Origin: Acidobacteriota bacterium
Lineage (GTDB): Bacteria > Acidobacteriota > Vicinamibacteria > Vicinamibacterales > CAVVIG01
NCBI GenBank assembly: GCA_016195295.1
Contig: JACPZV010000240.1
Span: 1-17,333 of the forward strand
Direction of reading: 5' to 3'
DNA: 17,333 nt
A program made the position numbers and the translations under genes. The notes beneath the pieces are model-generated. The model was given only the letters and a program-made list of their open reading frames with translations. It was not told where the DNA came from and did not search any database. This document shows positions 1 to 6,514 of this stretch, piece by piece (position 1 is the stretch's first letter; each line of letters opens with the position of its first letter).

Positions 1-362
1 GCGATGGAGATCGCTGGGGAAAGGAGGAATAACACCGTCAGACCCCCCAGCAACGCCTGAAGGACCACCAGGGACAGCGCCACGGCGCCTACTCGACGCA
101 CCCACGGTCTTGGTTCCTTGAACCAGAGCCACACGGCCAGGATGATGGTGAGGAACCCGACGCTGCTGGCGATCAGGCGGTGCCCGTGCTCGTACAGAAT
201 GTTGGCCTCCCACATCGACGGCGGGAACGTGAACATGCTCCAGCCGTAGCTCGTCGGCCAGTCGGGCACCGACAGCCCGGCGTCGTGGCTGGTGACGAGG
301 CTGCCCGCGAGGATGAGCAGGACGGTGCAGCCGGCGAGGAATGTCGCGAAGCGGTGAAGCAT
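1..362 (-). CDS. ctaA: Heme A synthase (CtaA/COX15), N-terminal part
   Basis: This is the first ~120 residues of an integral-membrane heme A synthase, which oxidises heme O to heme A for aa3-type oxidases. The gene runs off the left edge. The translation starts MLHRFATFLAG and has a first membrane helix at about residues 5-23, followed by the family's periplasmic motif DAGLSVPDWPTSYGW. Next comes YEHGHRL, whose E58 and H61 match the E-x-x-H heme-ligand pair of helix II. Two further hydrophobic helices follow at about 63-80 and 90-115. The ATG at 360-362 is the first methionine and begins a normal family N-terminus. The gene lies 92 bp downstream of the lipoprotein gene on the same strand, and an oxidase operon lies 6 kb away, so a role in supplying heme A to that oxidase is a natural inference. 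The assignment is secure although the C-terminal half is not visible. Confidence 0.9.
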   Translation of the reverse strand, partial: MLHRFATFLAGCTVLLILAGSLVTSHDAGLSVPDWPTSYGWSMFTFPPSMWEANILYEHGHRLIASSVGFLTIILAVWLWFKEPRPWVRRVGAVALSLVVLQALLGGLTVLFLLSPAISI

Positions 363-387
363 GAGCAGGGCAGGAGGAACGATCTCG

Positions 388-447
388 AAGGGCTGAGAGC
401 TAAGGGCTCAGGTCAAGCCCTCAGCCTCCAGCCCTCAGCCCTTGACC
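388..447. repeat. Intergenic CTGA-rich inverted repeat (3' of lipoprotein gene)
   Basis: The 92-bp gap between the lipoprotein gene and ctaA is filled by reiterated GGGCT/CCTCAGCC words. GGTCAAG at 411-417 pairs with CTTGACC at 441-447, and GGGCT words upstream pair with CAGCCC words downstream, so the RNA could fold into an imperfect hairpin. The 19-mer at 390-408 (GGGCTGAGAGCTAAGGGCT) recurs with 18/19 identity on the opposite strand at 12610-12628. It could act as a terminator or processing site, or be a dispersed repeat without function. Confidence 0.55.
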
Positions 448-454
448 TCGCTGG

Positions 455-1258
455 TTAGTTCGTCGTCGCCACCGGGGCGGCCTTGAATGTGAACGTCACG
501 TCCTTCGACTCCTTCTCACCGATCGTGACGCTCTGCGTCATCGCGCCCAGCTTCTCGTGCCAGGCCTCCAGCGTATAGGTGCCGGGCGGCAGGTTCGGGA
601 TGTCGAACTTGCCATCCTTGTCGGAGACCGCGAAGTACGGGTGATCGAGCACGCCGACGTAGGCGTTCATCCAGCCGTGGACGTCGCACTTGAACGGCAC
701 CATGACTTCCTTCGCGTTGAAGACGTGCGTGGTCTTCATCCCTTGAATCGGCTGGCCGGTGTTGAATTCCGAATTGCCCTTCGGCATCGCATGGATGTTG
801 TGCAGCGTCGGATCGGAGTTGATGATCTCGAGCATCTGACCGACGCGCATCCCGAACACGTGCGGATGGTAGCGGCAGCCTTGCTGATCGATCTTCGCGG
901 TGCCGGGTGGCGGATCGAAGGAGTACTTCTCGAGGCCGTCCTTGACGTACACGAACACGTTGGCGAGCGCCTTGCCGTCGGCGCCGACTTCGTAGGTTTC
1001 CTGCATCTGCGGCCCCTTCGCCTGCGTGAGGCAAACCGGATCCGCGTTCATCTTGATCGCCTCGTTTTTCGGCGCCACGCCGTCCAGCACAATCACGCCC
1101 TTCACGCCGCCGGCCGTGGCCGGATCGACTTTCTGACCGCCGCCAGCCGGCGCGGCCGATTCGGCCGGCTTCGCCGCGTCCTGACTTCCCCCGCCGCACG
1201 CGACGACCGACGCCGCCAGCGTGATCCCCAGCAGACTGACCCACGCGTTTCGCAACAT
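455..1258 (-). CDS. Cupredoxin-like lipoprotein with carboxypeptidase-regulatory-like domain
   Basis: This 267-residue predicted lipoprotein begins with a signal peptide whose lipobox is VVAC (Cys21), followed by GGG and an Ala/Gly/Pro-rich linker to about residue 45. The central region has a cupredoxin look. It contains LHNIHAMP (H153, H156) and later the C-x2-H-x2-M cluster KCDVHGWM (C191, H194, M197), the kind of ligand set used by type-1-like copper sites. Residues ~207-260 (GKFDIPNLPPGTYTLEAWHE) form a carboxypeptidase-regulatory-like beta-sandwich. An AGGAG Shine-Dalgarno lies about 6 nt before the ATG. The gene sits 48 bp after the M23 peptidase gene and just upstream of ctaA on the same strand. 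From this I infer a periplasmic, membrane-anchored copper or electron-transfer protein of the respiratory chain. Metal binding is not proven. Confidence 0.75.
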   Translation of the reverse strand: MLRNAWVSLLGITLAASVVACGGGSQDAAKPAESAAPAGGGQKVDPATAGGVKGVIVLDGVAPKNEAIKMNADPVCLTQAKGPQMQETYEVGADGKALANVFVYVKDGLEKYSFDPPPGTAKIDQQGCRYHPHVFGMRVGQMLEIINSDPTLHNIHAMPKGNSEFNTGQPIQGMKTTHVFNAKEVMVPFKCDVHGWMNAYVGVLDHPYFAVSDKDGKFDIPNLPPGTYTLEAWHEKLGAMTQSVTIGEKESKDVTFTFKAAPVATTN

Positions 1259-1306
1259 TGAGCTCTCCTGAACAAGAAAAGATTGCCGGAAAAAGAGTTC
1301 TTTATT

Positions 1307-2680
1307 CTACCTTGCTTCCGCGAGCTTGCGTTCCACGCGATCCGCAATCCAGTGCGGGTCCCACCATTCCACCGGGTTGACCATGTGCCCGCCGACCAGC
1401 ATCGTGAAGTGCAGGTGATCGCCGCCGGCGAGGCCCGTCATCCCTGTGCGGCCGATGGTCTGCCCGCGCGCGACTTTGTCGCCGGCCTTCACCTCGAACG
1501 ACGACAGATGTCCGTAGAGCGACTGCACGCCCAAGCCGTGATCGATGATGATGCAGTTGCCGTAGATGCCGATCCAGCTCGCGTTCAAGACCGTGCCGGC
1601 GTTGGCCGCGACCACCGCCACGTGGCTCGTGACGGCGAGGTCGAAACCCAAGTGCACTTGCTGATCGACTTCGTTGCCCGCGTAGAAATACGTGCGGTGA
1701 TCCGCGAAGCTGGCCTCGACCTGCGAATTGCCGAGCTGCACGAACGCTCCCTCCCACTGCCGCGTGGCGGATGATTTCGCGGCGAAGGCCGCGATCTCAT
1801 CCGTGTTGATCGTCCGCAGCTCGCCGTTGATCTTCAGGAAGGCGGGCAGCATGTCTTTTCCGCTGCCGGTCGGCGTCGCCATCTTCAGCTGCGGCGCGTG
1901 GTCGAGGATTTCCGGAACCACGCGGTCGATGAACTTGTCGTCGAGATCGATCTGGCTCTTCTTCTGCGGCTTCTCGAAGACGTTGTCGACGAAACTCGCG
2001 CGCGCCTGGTTGCCCGCCTCGTCGCGCGCGAAGGCGGCGATCGGCGCGTTGAGCGCCTGATCGTAGAGCAGCGCGAAGAACGCGACCTTCACCGATGGAT
2101 CGACGCCGGCGACCGGAGCGGGCCCGCCCACGTACTCGACGTCGCCCACGCGCACGCCTGACGTGACGTCCGGCGGCGTCGCCTTGTAGACGACCATTTC
2201 CGATCCGCCGTGGTTCACGTAGTGGTGCGTCGAGACGACGGTGATGCGCGGCGGCTCGAGGCGCACCTGAAAATCTCTTGACGCCGTGCTCGTCAGCGTG
2301 CGCAGGTTCAGCAACGACGGTCGCGTCGCCGTGACGACGATGCGCGCGGCGCCCGATCGCAGCTCGGGGATGCTCGCTTTGCTGATCGCGCGGGAGATCC
2401 GCAGGGTGTCGCGTTCGGATTGCGTGACGCTGGCCGCATCGTGCGTCGCGTCGTCGAGCGCGAACAACGGAACGGTCTTGCCGTTCTGTTCGAGCGTGAT
2501 GGCGAGCTCGGTGAACTGCGCGTTCGGCGCTTCGGCCGTGACGTCGACCGATCCGGCTTGACCGACGACGCGATCCGGTTTGTCGATCGTGAGACGCGGC
2601 GGCGCGCCGCGGCCCGCCGCGTTGTAGACGCCGACGGCGGCGAGCGCGACGATCACGACGAGAACGATCACCCAGCGCAT
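1307..2680 (-). CDS. M23-family (LytM/peptidase) zinc metallopeptidase, membrane anchored
   Basis: The product is 457 residues long. An N-terminal hydrophobic segment (about residues 3-21, VIVLVVIVALAAVGVY) acts as an uncleaved anchor or signal. A long beta-rich extracytoplasmic region of no specific family (about 25-310) follows. The C-terminal M23 domain carries the zinc signature HLGFD (H343, D347), the YGHL motif (H391) and the HLH ligand/catalytic pair (H422, H424), with conserved glycines between (IYGNCIIIDHG, GQTIGRTGMTG). All catalytic residues are present, so it is probably an active peptidoglycan endopeptidase or a cell-wall-binding regulator. The Zn-domain ends close to the C-terminus, as is usual. 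The ATG at 2680 gives a compact membrane anchor, although no strong ribosome-binding site is seen. It is the first gene of a same-strand run with the lipoprotein and ctaA. Confidence 0.88.
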   Translation of the reverse strand: MRWVIVLVVIVALAAVGVYNAAGRGAPPRLTIDKPDRVVGQAGSVDVTAEAPNAQFTELAITLEQNGKTVPLFALDDATHDAASVTQSERDTLRISRAISKASIPELRSGAARIVVTATRPSLLNLRTLTSTASRDFQVRLEPPRITVVSTHHYVNHGGSEMVVYKATPPDVTSGVRVGDVEYVGGPAPVAGVDPSVKVAFFALLYDQALNAPIAAFARDEAGNQARASFVDNVFEKPQKKSQIDLDDKFIDRVVPEILDHAPQLKMATPTGSGKDMLPAFLKINGELRTINTDEIAAFAAKSSATRQWEGAFVQLGNSQVEASFADHRTYFYAGNEVDQQVHLGFDLAVTSHVAVVAANAGTVLNASWIGIYGNCIIIDHGLGVQSLYGHLSSFEVKAGDKVARGQTIGRTGMTGLAGGDHLHFTMLVGGHMVNPVEWWDPHWIADRVERKLAEAR

Positions 2681-2729
2681 GGACTCAATGATACAAGTTT
2701 GCTAACATCCAGGTTTCCTCACGGCGAGT

Positions 2730-2804
2730 GGCGGTATCGTCTAGCGGCCAGGACACATGGTTCTCAACCATGGAACCGGGGTTCGATTCCCCGTACCGCT
2801 ACCA
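2730..2804 (+). tRNA. tRNA-Glu (anticodon CTC)
   Basis: The sequence folds as a complete cloverleaf. The acceptor stem GGCGGTA pairs with TACCGCT, with a G-U pair at position 1-72. The D-arm is GTCTAGCGGCCAGGAC. The anticodon stem CATGG/CCATG encloses the loop TTCTCAA, giving anticodon CTC, which reads GAG. The T-arm CGGGG-TTCGATT-CCCCG follows, then discriminator A2801 and an encoded CCA at 2802-2804. A weak -35/-10 pair (TGGACT 2680-2685, 17-bp spacer, TAACAT 2703-2708) lies at a suitable distance upstream. Confidence 0.96.
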
Positions 2805-2939
2805 GATCCCAATCTGCAAGCTGTCAGTCACTTGTGAGAGTTTTCCCGGCGGCGTCAGCGCTGTCGGCGAAACGCTGTTCGGCTGGAGCTGGGCGTTTTT
2901 CGCGACTATGTTGCTGTGCTTGGCGGCACAACCGGCGGT
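2805..2939. other. tRNA 3' spacer without a gene
   Basis: This 135-bp stretch holds no convincing gene. AAACGC at 2870-2875 and GCGTTT at 2893-2898, followed by a T-run (2896-2900), could make a weak terminator-like hairpin for the tRNA transcript. The loop is large and the stem only 6 bp, so the call is tentative. Confidence 0.3.
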
Positions 2940-3960
2940 CTAAACGCGCAGCGCTTCCATGGGGTTGACGCGACTTGCATGCCGCCCTGGTAGAAAGCCA
3001 GCGCACACGCCGATGACCATGAGCATCGCCGCAATCTCGATCAACGTGAGCGGGTCCGTCGAAAAATCGGGGGCCGATTGGTCCGAAATTCGCTGAGACC
3101 TCTGGGCCTGTCGACCCGAGGGCGGCGATCATCTGCTTCGATTCGAGGAATCCAGGGCGCGCGCGGGTCAAGGCGACGGCGCGGACGCCTGGCAGCATGG
3201 CGACGCGAGCGGCCAGCTCCGGCTGGTATCGATCCGGATCGAAGTTCTGGTAGCCCTCTGGCCGCGGGTACAGTCCGGCGAGGATGACGCCTTCGCGCTG
3301 GAAGCCGTAGGCGATGCCGCGGAGCTGTTGGAGCGTGCGGACCAGCAGCCCAGCGTCCTCAGCAGCACGACGGACAGCCCGACCTGCGCGACGATCAGCA
3401 CTTTTCCCGTCCGACCTGTGCCTGCGATCGTCCGCGCGTTCTGTTGAAGCGCCGACGCCGGATCGTGGCGGGTAACGCGCCATGCCGGAACGACGCTAAA
3501 CAGAATGCCGGTCAACGCCGCCGTCGCCGACGTGAAGGCGAGCACGCGGCCATCCACGGCGACGTGAGATTCGTGAGCCGTTCGAGTGATGTGCCCGTGG
3601 AGATCAATGGGACCGCCGTCAACGGAATGCGCCATTGGCTTCCACGTTGAAGATGCCGTCGCCCCAATACCCGATCAGCGACGTGAATACCTGCTGACGG
3701 CGCGCTATCTCTTCGAAGGCGGGAAATGAGAAACCGCCTTCGGATCCATTTGGCGCATTTGGCCGAATGGTCGCCAGGCTGACAAGCTGTTCCGGGTGAG
3801 GTACGGGCAGCTCGCGCAGCACGACCGCGTTCAGCAAGGAAAACACTGCGACGTTCGCGCCGATGCCGAGCGCCAGGGAAGTAAGAGCGACTGCCGTGAA
3901 CGACGGAGTGCGCCGCATCAAGCGCACCGCGTGTCGAATGTCGGACCAAAGCATCTGCAC
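2940..3960 (-). pseudogene. Decayed ADOP/MacB-type ABC transporter permease
   Basis: Fragments of one permease lie in three reading frames in the right order. The N-terminus (3960 down to ~3630) reads MLWSDIRHAVRLMRRTPSF and has the FtsX-type first helix ALTSLALGIGANVAVFSLL. A later central part (about 3600-3350) reads VLAFTSATAALTGILFSVVP then KVLIVAQVGLSVVLL. Continuing in another frame is LLVRTLQQLRGIAYGF (about 3360 onward). The C-terminal end (3060-2940) reads TDPLTLIEIAAMLMVIGV and finishes RVNPMEALRV-stop. Intact ADOP proteins have about 800-900 residues, while only ~340 codons remain here. Most of the periplasmic core has been deleted and at least two frameshifts separate the pieces. 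No ATPase partner is adjacent, as is usual for orphan ADOP permeases. It cannot encode a working transporter. Confidence 0.85.
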
Positions 3961-3983
3961 GCCGCACCTCAGCGATCGCTTAG

Positions 3984-3989
3984 TATACT
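3984..3989 (+). promoter_or_regulatory. Candidate -10 box for the DUF433/DUF5615 pair
   Basis: TATACT matches the sigma-70 -10 consensus at 5 of 6 positions and ends 11 bp before the ATG of the DUF433 gene. No -35 box is clear. The palindrome AGCGATCGCT (3971-3980) sits directly upstream and could be an operator for autoregulation. No Shine-Dalgarno precedes the ATG, so a leaderless or very short-leader transcript is possible. Confidence 0.35.
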
Positions 3990-4000
3990 GGTGTCAAACC

Positions 4001-4225
4001 ATGGCCGACGAAACGCGAGTCGTGCACAGCGACCCTGAGATTCTGAGCGGAACGCCTGTGTTCGTTGGCACCCGTGTCCCGGTTCAGTCGCTCTTCGACT
4101 ACATTGAGGGCGGCGATACCCTGGACGAATTCCTCACGCAGTTTCCATCCGTCCGACGCGAACAGGCCATCGCTGCACTCGAACTCGCGCGCGAGAGCCT
4201 GCTGACACGTGCACGTACTGCTTGA
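4001..4225 (+). CDS. DUF433-family antitoxin-like protein
   Basis: This 74-residue protein begins MADETRVVHSDPEILSGTPV and continues with FVGTRVPVQSLFDYIEGGD and then LDEFLTQFPSVRREQAIAAL. These are the full signature of DUF433, a small winged-helix-like family found beside PIN-like DUF5615 proteins and regarded as a VapB-type antitoxin. The ATG at 4001 starts exactly where family members start. The upstream extension in frame would run back into the permease remnant and is unlikely to be translated. Its last 17 bp overlap the DUF5615 gene, which indicates translational coupling. I infer that it binds DNA at its own promoter and neutralises the downstream protein. The family assignment is firm, the toxin-antitoxin role is inferred from family context. 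Confidence 0.9.
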   Translation: MADETRVVHSDPEILSGTPVFVGTRVPVQSLFDYIEGGDTLDEFLTQFPSVRREQAIAALELARESLLTRARTA

Positions 4226-4562
4226 CGAGAACCTCCCGCACGACCTGGTCGCCGCCCTGGTTGGCCATTCCGTATCCACCGTGCAAGGCCTCGGCTGGGC
4301 GGGAACCAAGAACGGCGATTTACTGAAGCGCGCAAGCGGCGTCACCGATGCTTTCGTGACGATGGATGGCAAACTCGAACACCAGCGCGATATCTCCGTT
4401 CTTCCGTTTGGCGTCGTGGTTGTTGGTGCTCCATCCAATCGCATGCCGGACCTGATGCCGCTCGTTCCGGAAATGCTCGCGGCACTAGATAGGGTTCGAC
4501 CGGGCAAGGTCGAGCACGTTGGTCGCGCCGGGAAGGGTCGCGACCGCTTGAAAAAAACTTGA
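4209..4562 (+). CDS. DUF5615-family PIN-like protein (probable toxin partner)
   Basis: The 117-residue product begins MHVLLDENLPHDLVAALVGH, the typical opening of DUF5615 PIN-like proteins, where Asp and Glu of LLDENLP are candidate metal ligands. A second acidic site lies in DAFVTMDGKLEHQ, followed by the core strand PFGVVVVGAPSNR. The start codon is GTG at 4209, inside the end of the DUF433 gene, giving a 17-bp overlap. The gene order antitoxin then toxin is standard. By analogy with VapC-like PIN nucleases it may cleave RNA, but that is not shown for this protein. The basic tail (VGRAGKGRDRLKKT) extends a little beyond the conserved fold. The pair lies beside a decayed permease and near a tRNA gene, a common setting for acquired modules. 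Confidence 0.88.
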   Translation: MHVLLDENLPHDLVAALVGHSVSTVQGLGWAGTKNGDLLKRASGVTDAFVTMDGKLEHQRDISVLPFGVVVVGAPSNRMPDLMPLVPEMLAALDRVRPGKVEHVGRAGKGRDRLKKT

Positions 4563-4641
4563 AACTTTGCGCACGCGAGGGGGCCATCCCCGAGAAGACC
4601 CAACGGACAGATGAAATCTCCGAAGAAAACCGACGCAACCG

Positions 4642-4670
4642 GAAACCGCCGACATCTTCGGCTGCGTTTC
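4642..4670. terminator. Possible bidirectional terminator hairpin
   Basis: GAAACCGCCGA (4642-4652) can pair with TCGGCTGCGTTTC (4658-4670) around a 5-nt loop, giving 11 base pairs with two single-base bulges. It lies between convergent genes (the DUF5615 gene on plus and the membrane protein gene on minus), so it may end both transcripts. No strong U-tract follows. Confidence 0.4.
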
Positions 4671-4693
4671 TCAGCACGGGGCCGGGGTTCGAA

Positions 4694-5206
4694 TTATTCC
4701 GTCCACACGATCACTTGCGACCCTCGTCGATCAGCTTGATCGAGGATCAATCCCGGTCCGCGGCGCTCGAGATCGTCGAGCGTGAGGTGGACGCGGTCGG
4801 CATCGAGGTCGATGCCGTTGTCGCTGAACAGCGAGAACTTGTTGGACGGGGCGAGTCGCAGCAGCCAGAAGGGGATGGACACGCGGATGAGCTTCTGCGC
4901 GCGCGTGTCGTAGGCGAGCACGCGGAGCGAGTCGAGCTTGGCGATCGATGTCGATCCGGTCACGAGCTCGCGATGCAAGACTGGTTCGTCGCCCCTGCGG
5001 ATTTCAATGAGCGGCTTCTGCCCGGCGAACCGCGCGCGCGTCTGCGCGAATTCCTCCCCGGCGCTCTGCTCGCCGGTGAATTGGGTGTGGACGTGGCGAT
5101 AAATGAAGAACGCCGTGCCGCCGACCACCGTGACGGCCAAAATCGCCACGATGATCACCGCCGCGATGACGATGGAGACCCACGTCTGTCGTTGGCTTTG
5201 GCTCAT
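4694..5206 (-). CDS. Single-pass membrane protein of unknown function
   Basis: I do not recognise a family for this 170-residue protein. It starts MSQSQRQTWVSIVIAAVIIV and has one strong membrane helix at about residues 9-35, then an extracytoplasmic region of about 135 residues. That region carries many Arg and Asp residues and a few short beta-like stretches (LIEIRRGDEPVLHRELV, LIRVSIPFWLLRLAP). The C-terminal part (DDLERRGPGLILDQADRRGS) looks compact and polar. I chose the ATG at 5206 over an in-frame TTG four codons upstream because the latter adds only a few unsupported residues. The wording of the C-terminal half resembles small 'hypothetical' proteins with no assigned role. It is probably an independent gene that converges on the DUF5615 gene. 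Confidence 0.7.
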   Translation of the reverse strand: MSQSQRQTWVSIVIAAVIIVAILAVTVVGGTAFFIYRHVHTQFTGEQSAGEEFAQTRARFAGQKPLIEIRRGDEPVLHRELVTGSTSIAKLDSLRVLAYDTRAQKLIRVSIPFWLLRLAPSNKFSLFSDNGIDLDADRVHLTLDDLERRGPGLILDQADRRGSQVIVWTE

Positions 5207-5220
5207 GACTGTGACCAAGG

Positions 5221-5256
5221 GCAGGCCTGAAGGCCTGCGCTACCGAAAGCCCGCGC
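5221..5256. repeat. REP-like hairpin with CTAC foot
   Basis: GCAGGCCT-GA-AGGCCTGC (5221-5238) is a perfect 8-bp inverted repeat followed by GCTAC (5239-5243). On the other strand it reads GTAG-C-hairpin, the layout of REP elements mobilised by RAYT/TnpA-REP transposases. A second GCGCTAC (5250-5256) follows. It lies in the ~90-bp gap between two minus-strand genes. Other copies are at 8908-8963, 12567-12591 and 13087-13118. Confidence 0.6.
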
Positions 5257-5294
5257 TACACACCGAGACGAATGGAGTCCCGTCCCAGTTCGTT

Positions 5295-6383
5295 TCACTT
5301 CATCAGCCGCCGCGCCTCAGCGGCCGTCGCCGGATCGTTGTCGCGCTCGCACAAGCGGATGGCCGCCTGGAAGAGGTCGGCCTCCGCCTCCGCCGTGCGG
5401 CCGAGCGCGGCCAGCGCCGTGCCGCGCTTGTAGCGCCACAACGCGTCCTCGCCGAACATGCGCGGCCGGCGATCATCGGCAAACCGAGCGACGCCCTCGC
5501 TGAGGAATCGCTCGGCGTCGGCCGGCCGGCCGGCCCGCAGGCAGGTGGATCCGCTCTCGAGCCAGACGAGGCGATTGCGCGGATACTGCTCCCGCAAGGT
5601 CGCGAGCTGCGTCAGCGCATCGTCGTACCGTTTTTCGCGGTTGTACAAAAGGAGGAGCGCGAAGCGCGCGTCCGTCTGATTCTCGCCGCCGTAGGCCGCG
5701 GCGTCTTCGACCAAACGCAGGCCACGCTGACCGTCGCCGCCGAAGCCGGCGATGTAGGCCGCCCACCGCAGCGGCAGCGCCAACGTCGCGACGATGTAGC
5801 GATACGTTCCGACGATCAGGCCCGCGTCCTTGCGCTGCGGCGCGAGCGACAGCACCTGCGCGTGTTCCTCGTAGGCTTCGCGCGCGGCCCGGAAGGCGCC
5901 CAGCATGCGGCCCTCGACCGTGGCGGTGTACGAGGCTCGCAGTCCGACGGCGGCGCCCAGCTGATAGTGCGCGTCGGCGTCGCGCGGGTTGCTCGCGAGT
6001 CGCTGTCGCGCCAGCGCGATGGCGCGCTCGATGGCGTCGCGGAACGCGGCGACCGTCTCCGACGACGGCGGTGTCGCCTGCGCGGTGTTCGGCGTCGAGA
6101 CGCGGCCCAGGTAGTCGTCCACGGTCATGTTGCCGCGGCGATAGGTGATGCCCAGCCACAACGAGGTGGCCAGACCGCGGTACGCGCTGGCGTCCAATGG
6201 ATCGGCGGCGACCGCCTGACGGAACGCGGCGAGCGCCTCCTCGTGTTCAAGATTGTAAGTGTGCGCGGCGCCCTTCGCGCGCAGGACCGCGGATGCCGGA
6301 TTCGCACGGGCCGGCGCCGCGGCGAGCGTGAGCACGATCCAGACCGCGACGGTCCGCTTTCGTGGGCGCGCCATCACTGTCAT
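5295..6383 (-). CDS. Exported tetratricopeptide-repeat protein
   Basis: The 362-residue product has a cleavable signal peptide (MARPRKRTVAVWIVLTLAAA, then PARANPASA) and then helical TPR-type repeats. Examples are the motif around residues 45-68 (LEHEEALAAFRQAVAADPLD, then AYRGLA), another around DADAHYQLGAAVGLRASY, and C-terminal repeats RKDAGLIVGTYRYIV and ADAERFLSEGVARFADDRRP. A conserved-looking feature is GNMTVDDYLGRV near residue 80-90. TPR proteins are scaffolds for protein-protein contact, so the partner is unknown. The start at 6383 (or 6374, which gives MARPRKR) is chosen because it yields a normal signal peptide; the longer upstream frame adds about 27 residues with no such feature. 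The gene is divergent from the oxidase operon, with 131 bp between starts, so shared regulation is possible. Confidence 0.75.
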   Translation of the reverse strand: MTVMARPRKRTVAVWIVLTLAAAPARANPASAVLRAKGAAHTYNLEHEEALAAFRQAVAADPLDASAYRGLATSLWLGITYRRGNMTVDDYLGRVSTPNTAQATPPSSETVAAFRDAIERAIALARQRLASNPRDADAHYQLGAAVGLRASYTATVEGRMLGAFRAAREAYEEHAQVLSLAPQRKDAGLIVGTYRYIVATLALPLRWAAYIAGFGGDGQRGLRLVEDAAAYGGENQTDARFALLLLYNREKRYDDALTQLATLREQYPRNRLVWLESGSTCLRAGRPADAERFLSEGVARFADDRRPRMFGEDALWRYKRGTALAALGRTAEAEADLFQAAIRLCERDNDPATAAEARRLMK

Positions 6384-6436
6384 CTTACGACTTACGACGC
6401 GGGCCTCGCCGGTCCTCAAACAGGCGCTTCGTCGAC

Positions 6437-6465
6437 TTGCGCCGCTTGTGCCTTCTGCATACAAT
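6437..6465 (+). promoter_or_regulatory. Candidate promoter of the oxidase operon
   Basis: TACAAT at 6460-6465 matches the -10 consensus at 5 of 6 positions. TTGCGC at 6437-6442 is a weak -35 candidate with a 17-bp spacer. It lies about 50 bp before the start of subunit I in the gap that separates the oxidase operon from the divergent TPR gene. Confidence 0.4.
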
Positions 6466-6514
6466 CGCTCCCGAATTGTCCGAGATCCAGTCCCCTTAAG
6501 CGCAGGAGTCGACG

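Noticed and set aside
557..1261. 234-codon frame antisense to the lipoprotein gene
   Set aside because: The minus strand has a lipobox, a ribosome-binding site and conserved domains; the plus frame is compositional.
2728..2943. 71-codon frame running through the tRNA gene
   Set aside because: It overlaps a complete tRNA cloverleaf and lacks any family resemblance.
3971..3980. AGCGATCGCT, containing the HIP1-like GCGATCGC octamer
   Set aside because: A single copy with no sign of the high frequency seen in cyanobacteria; kept only as a possible local operator.
6385..6398. TTACGAC tandem duplication upstream of the TPR gene
   Set aside because: Only two 7-bp copies; too short to interpret as a functional repeat.
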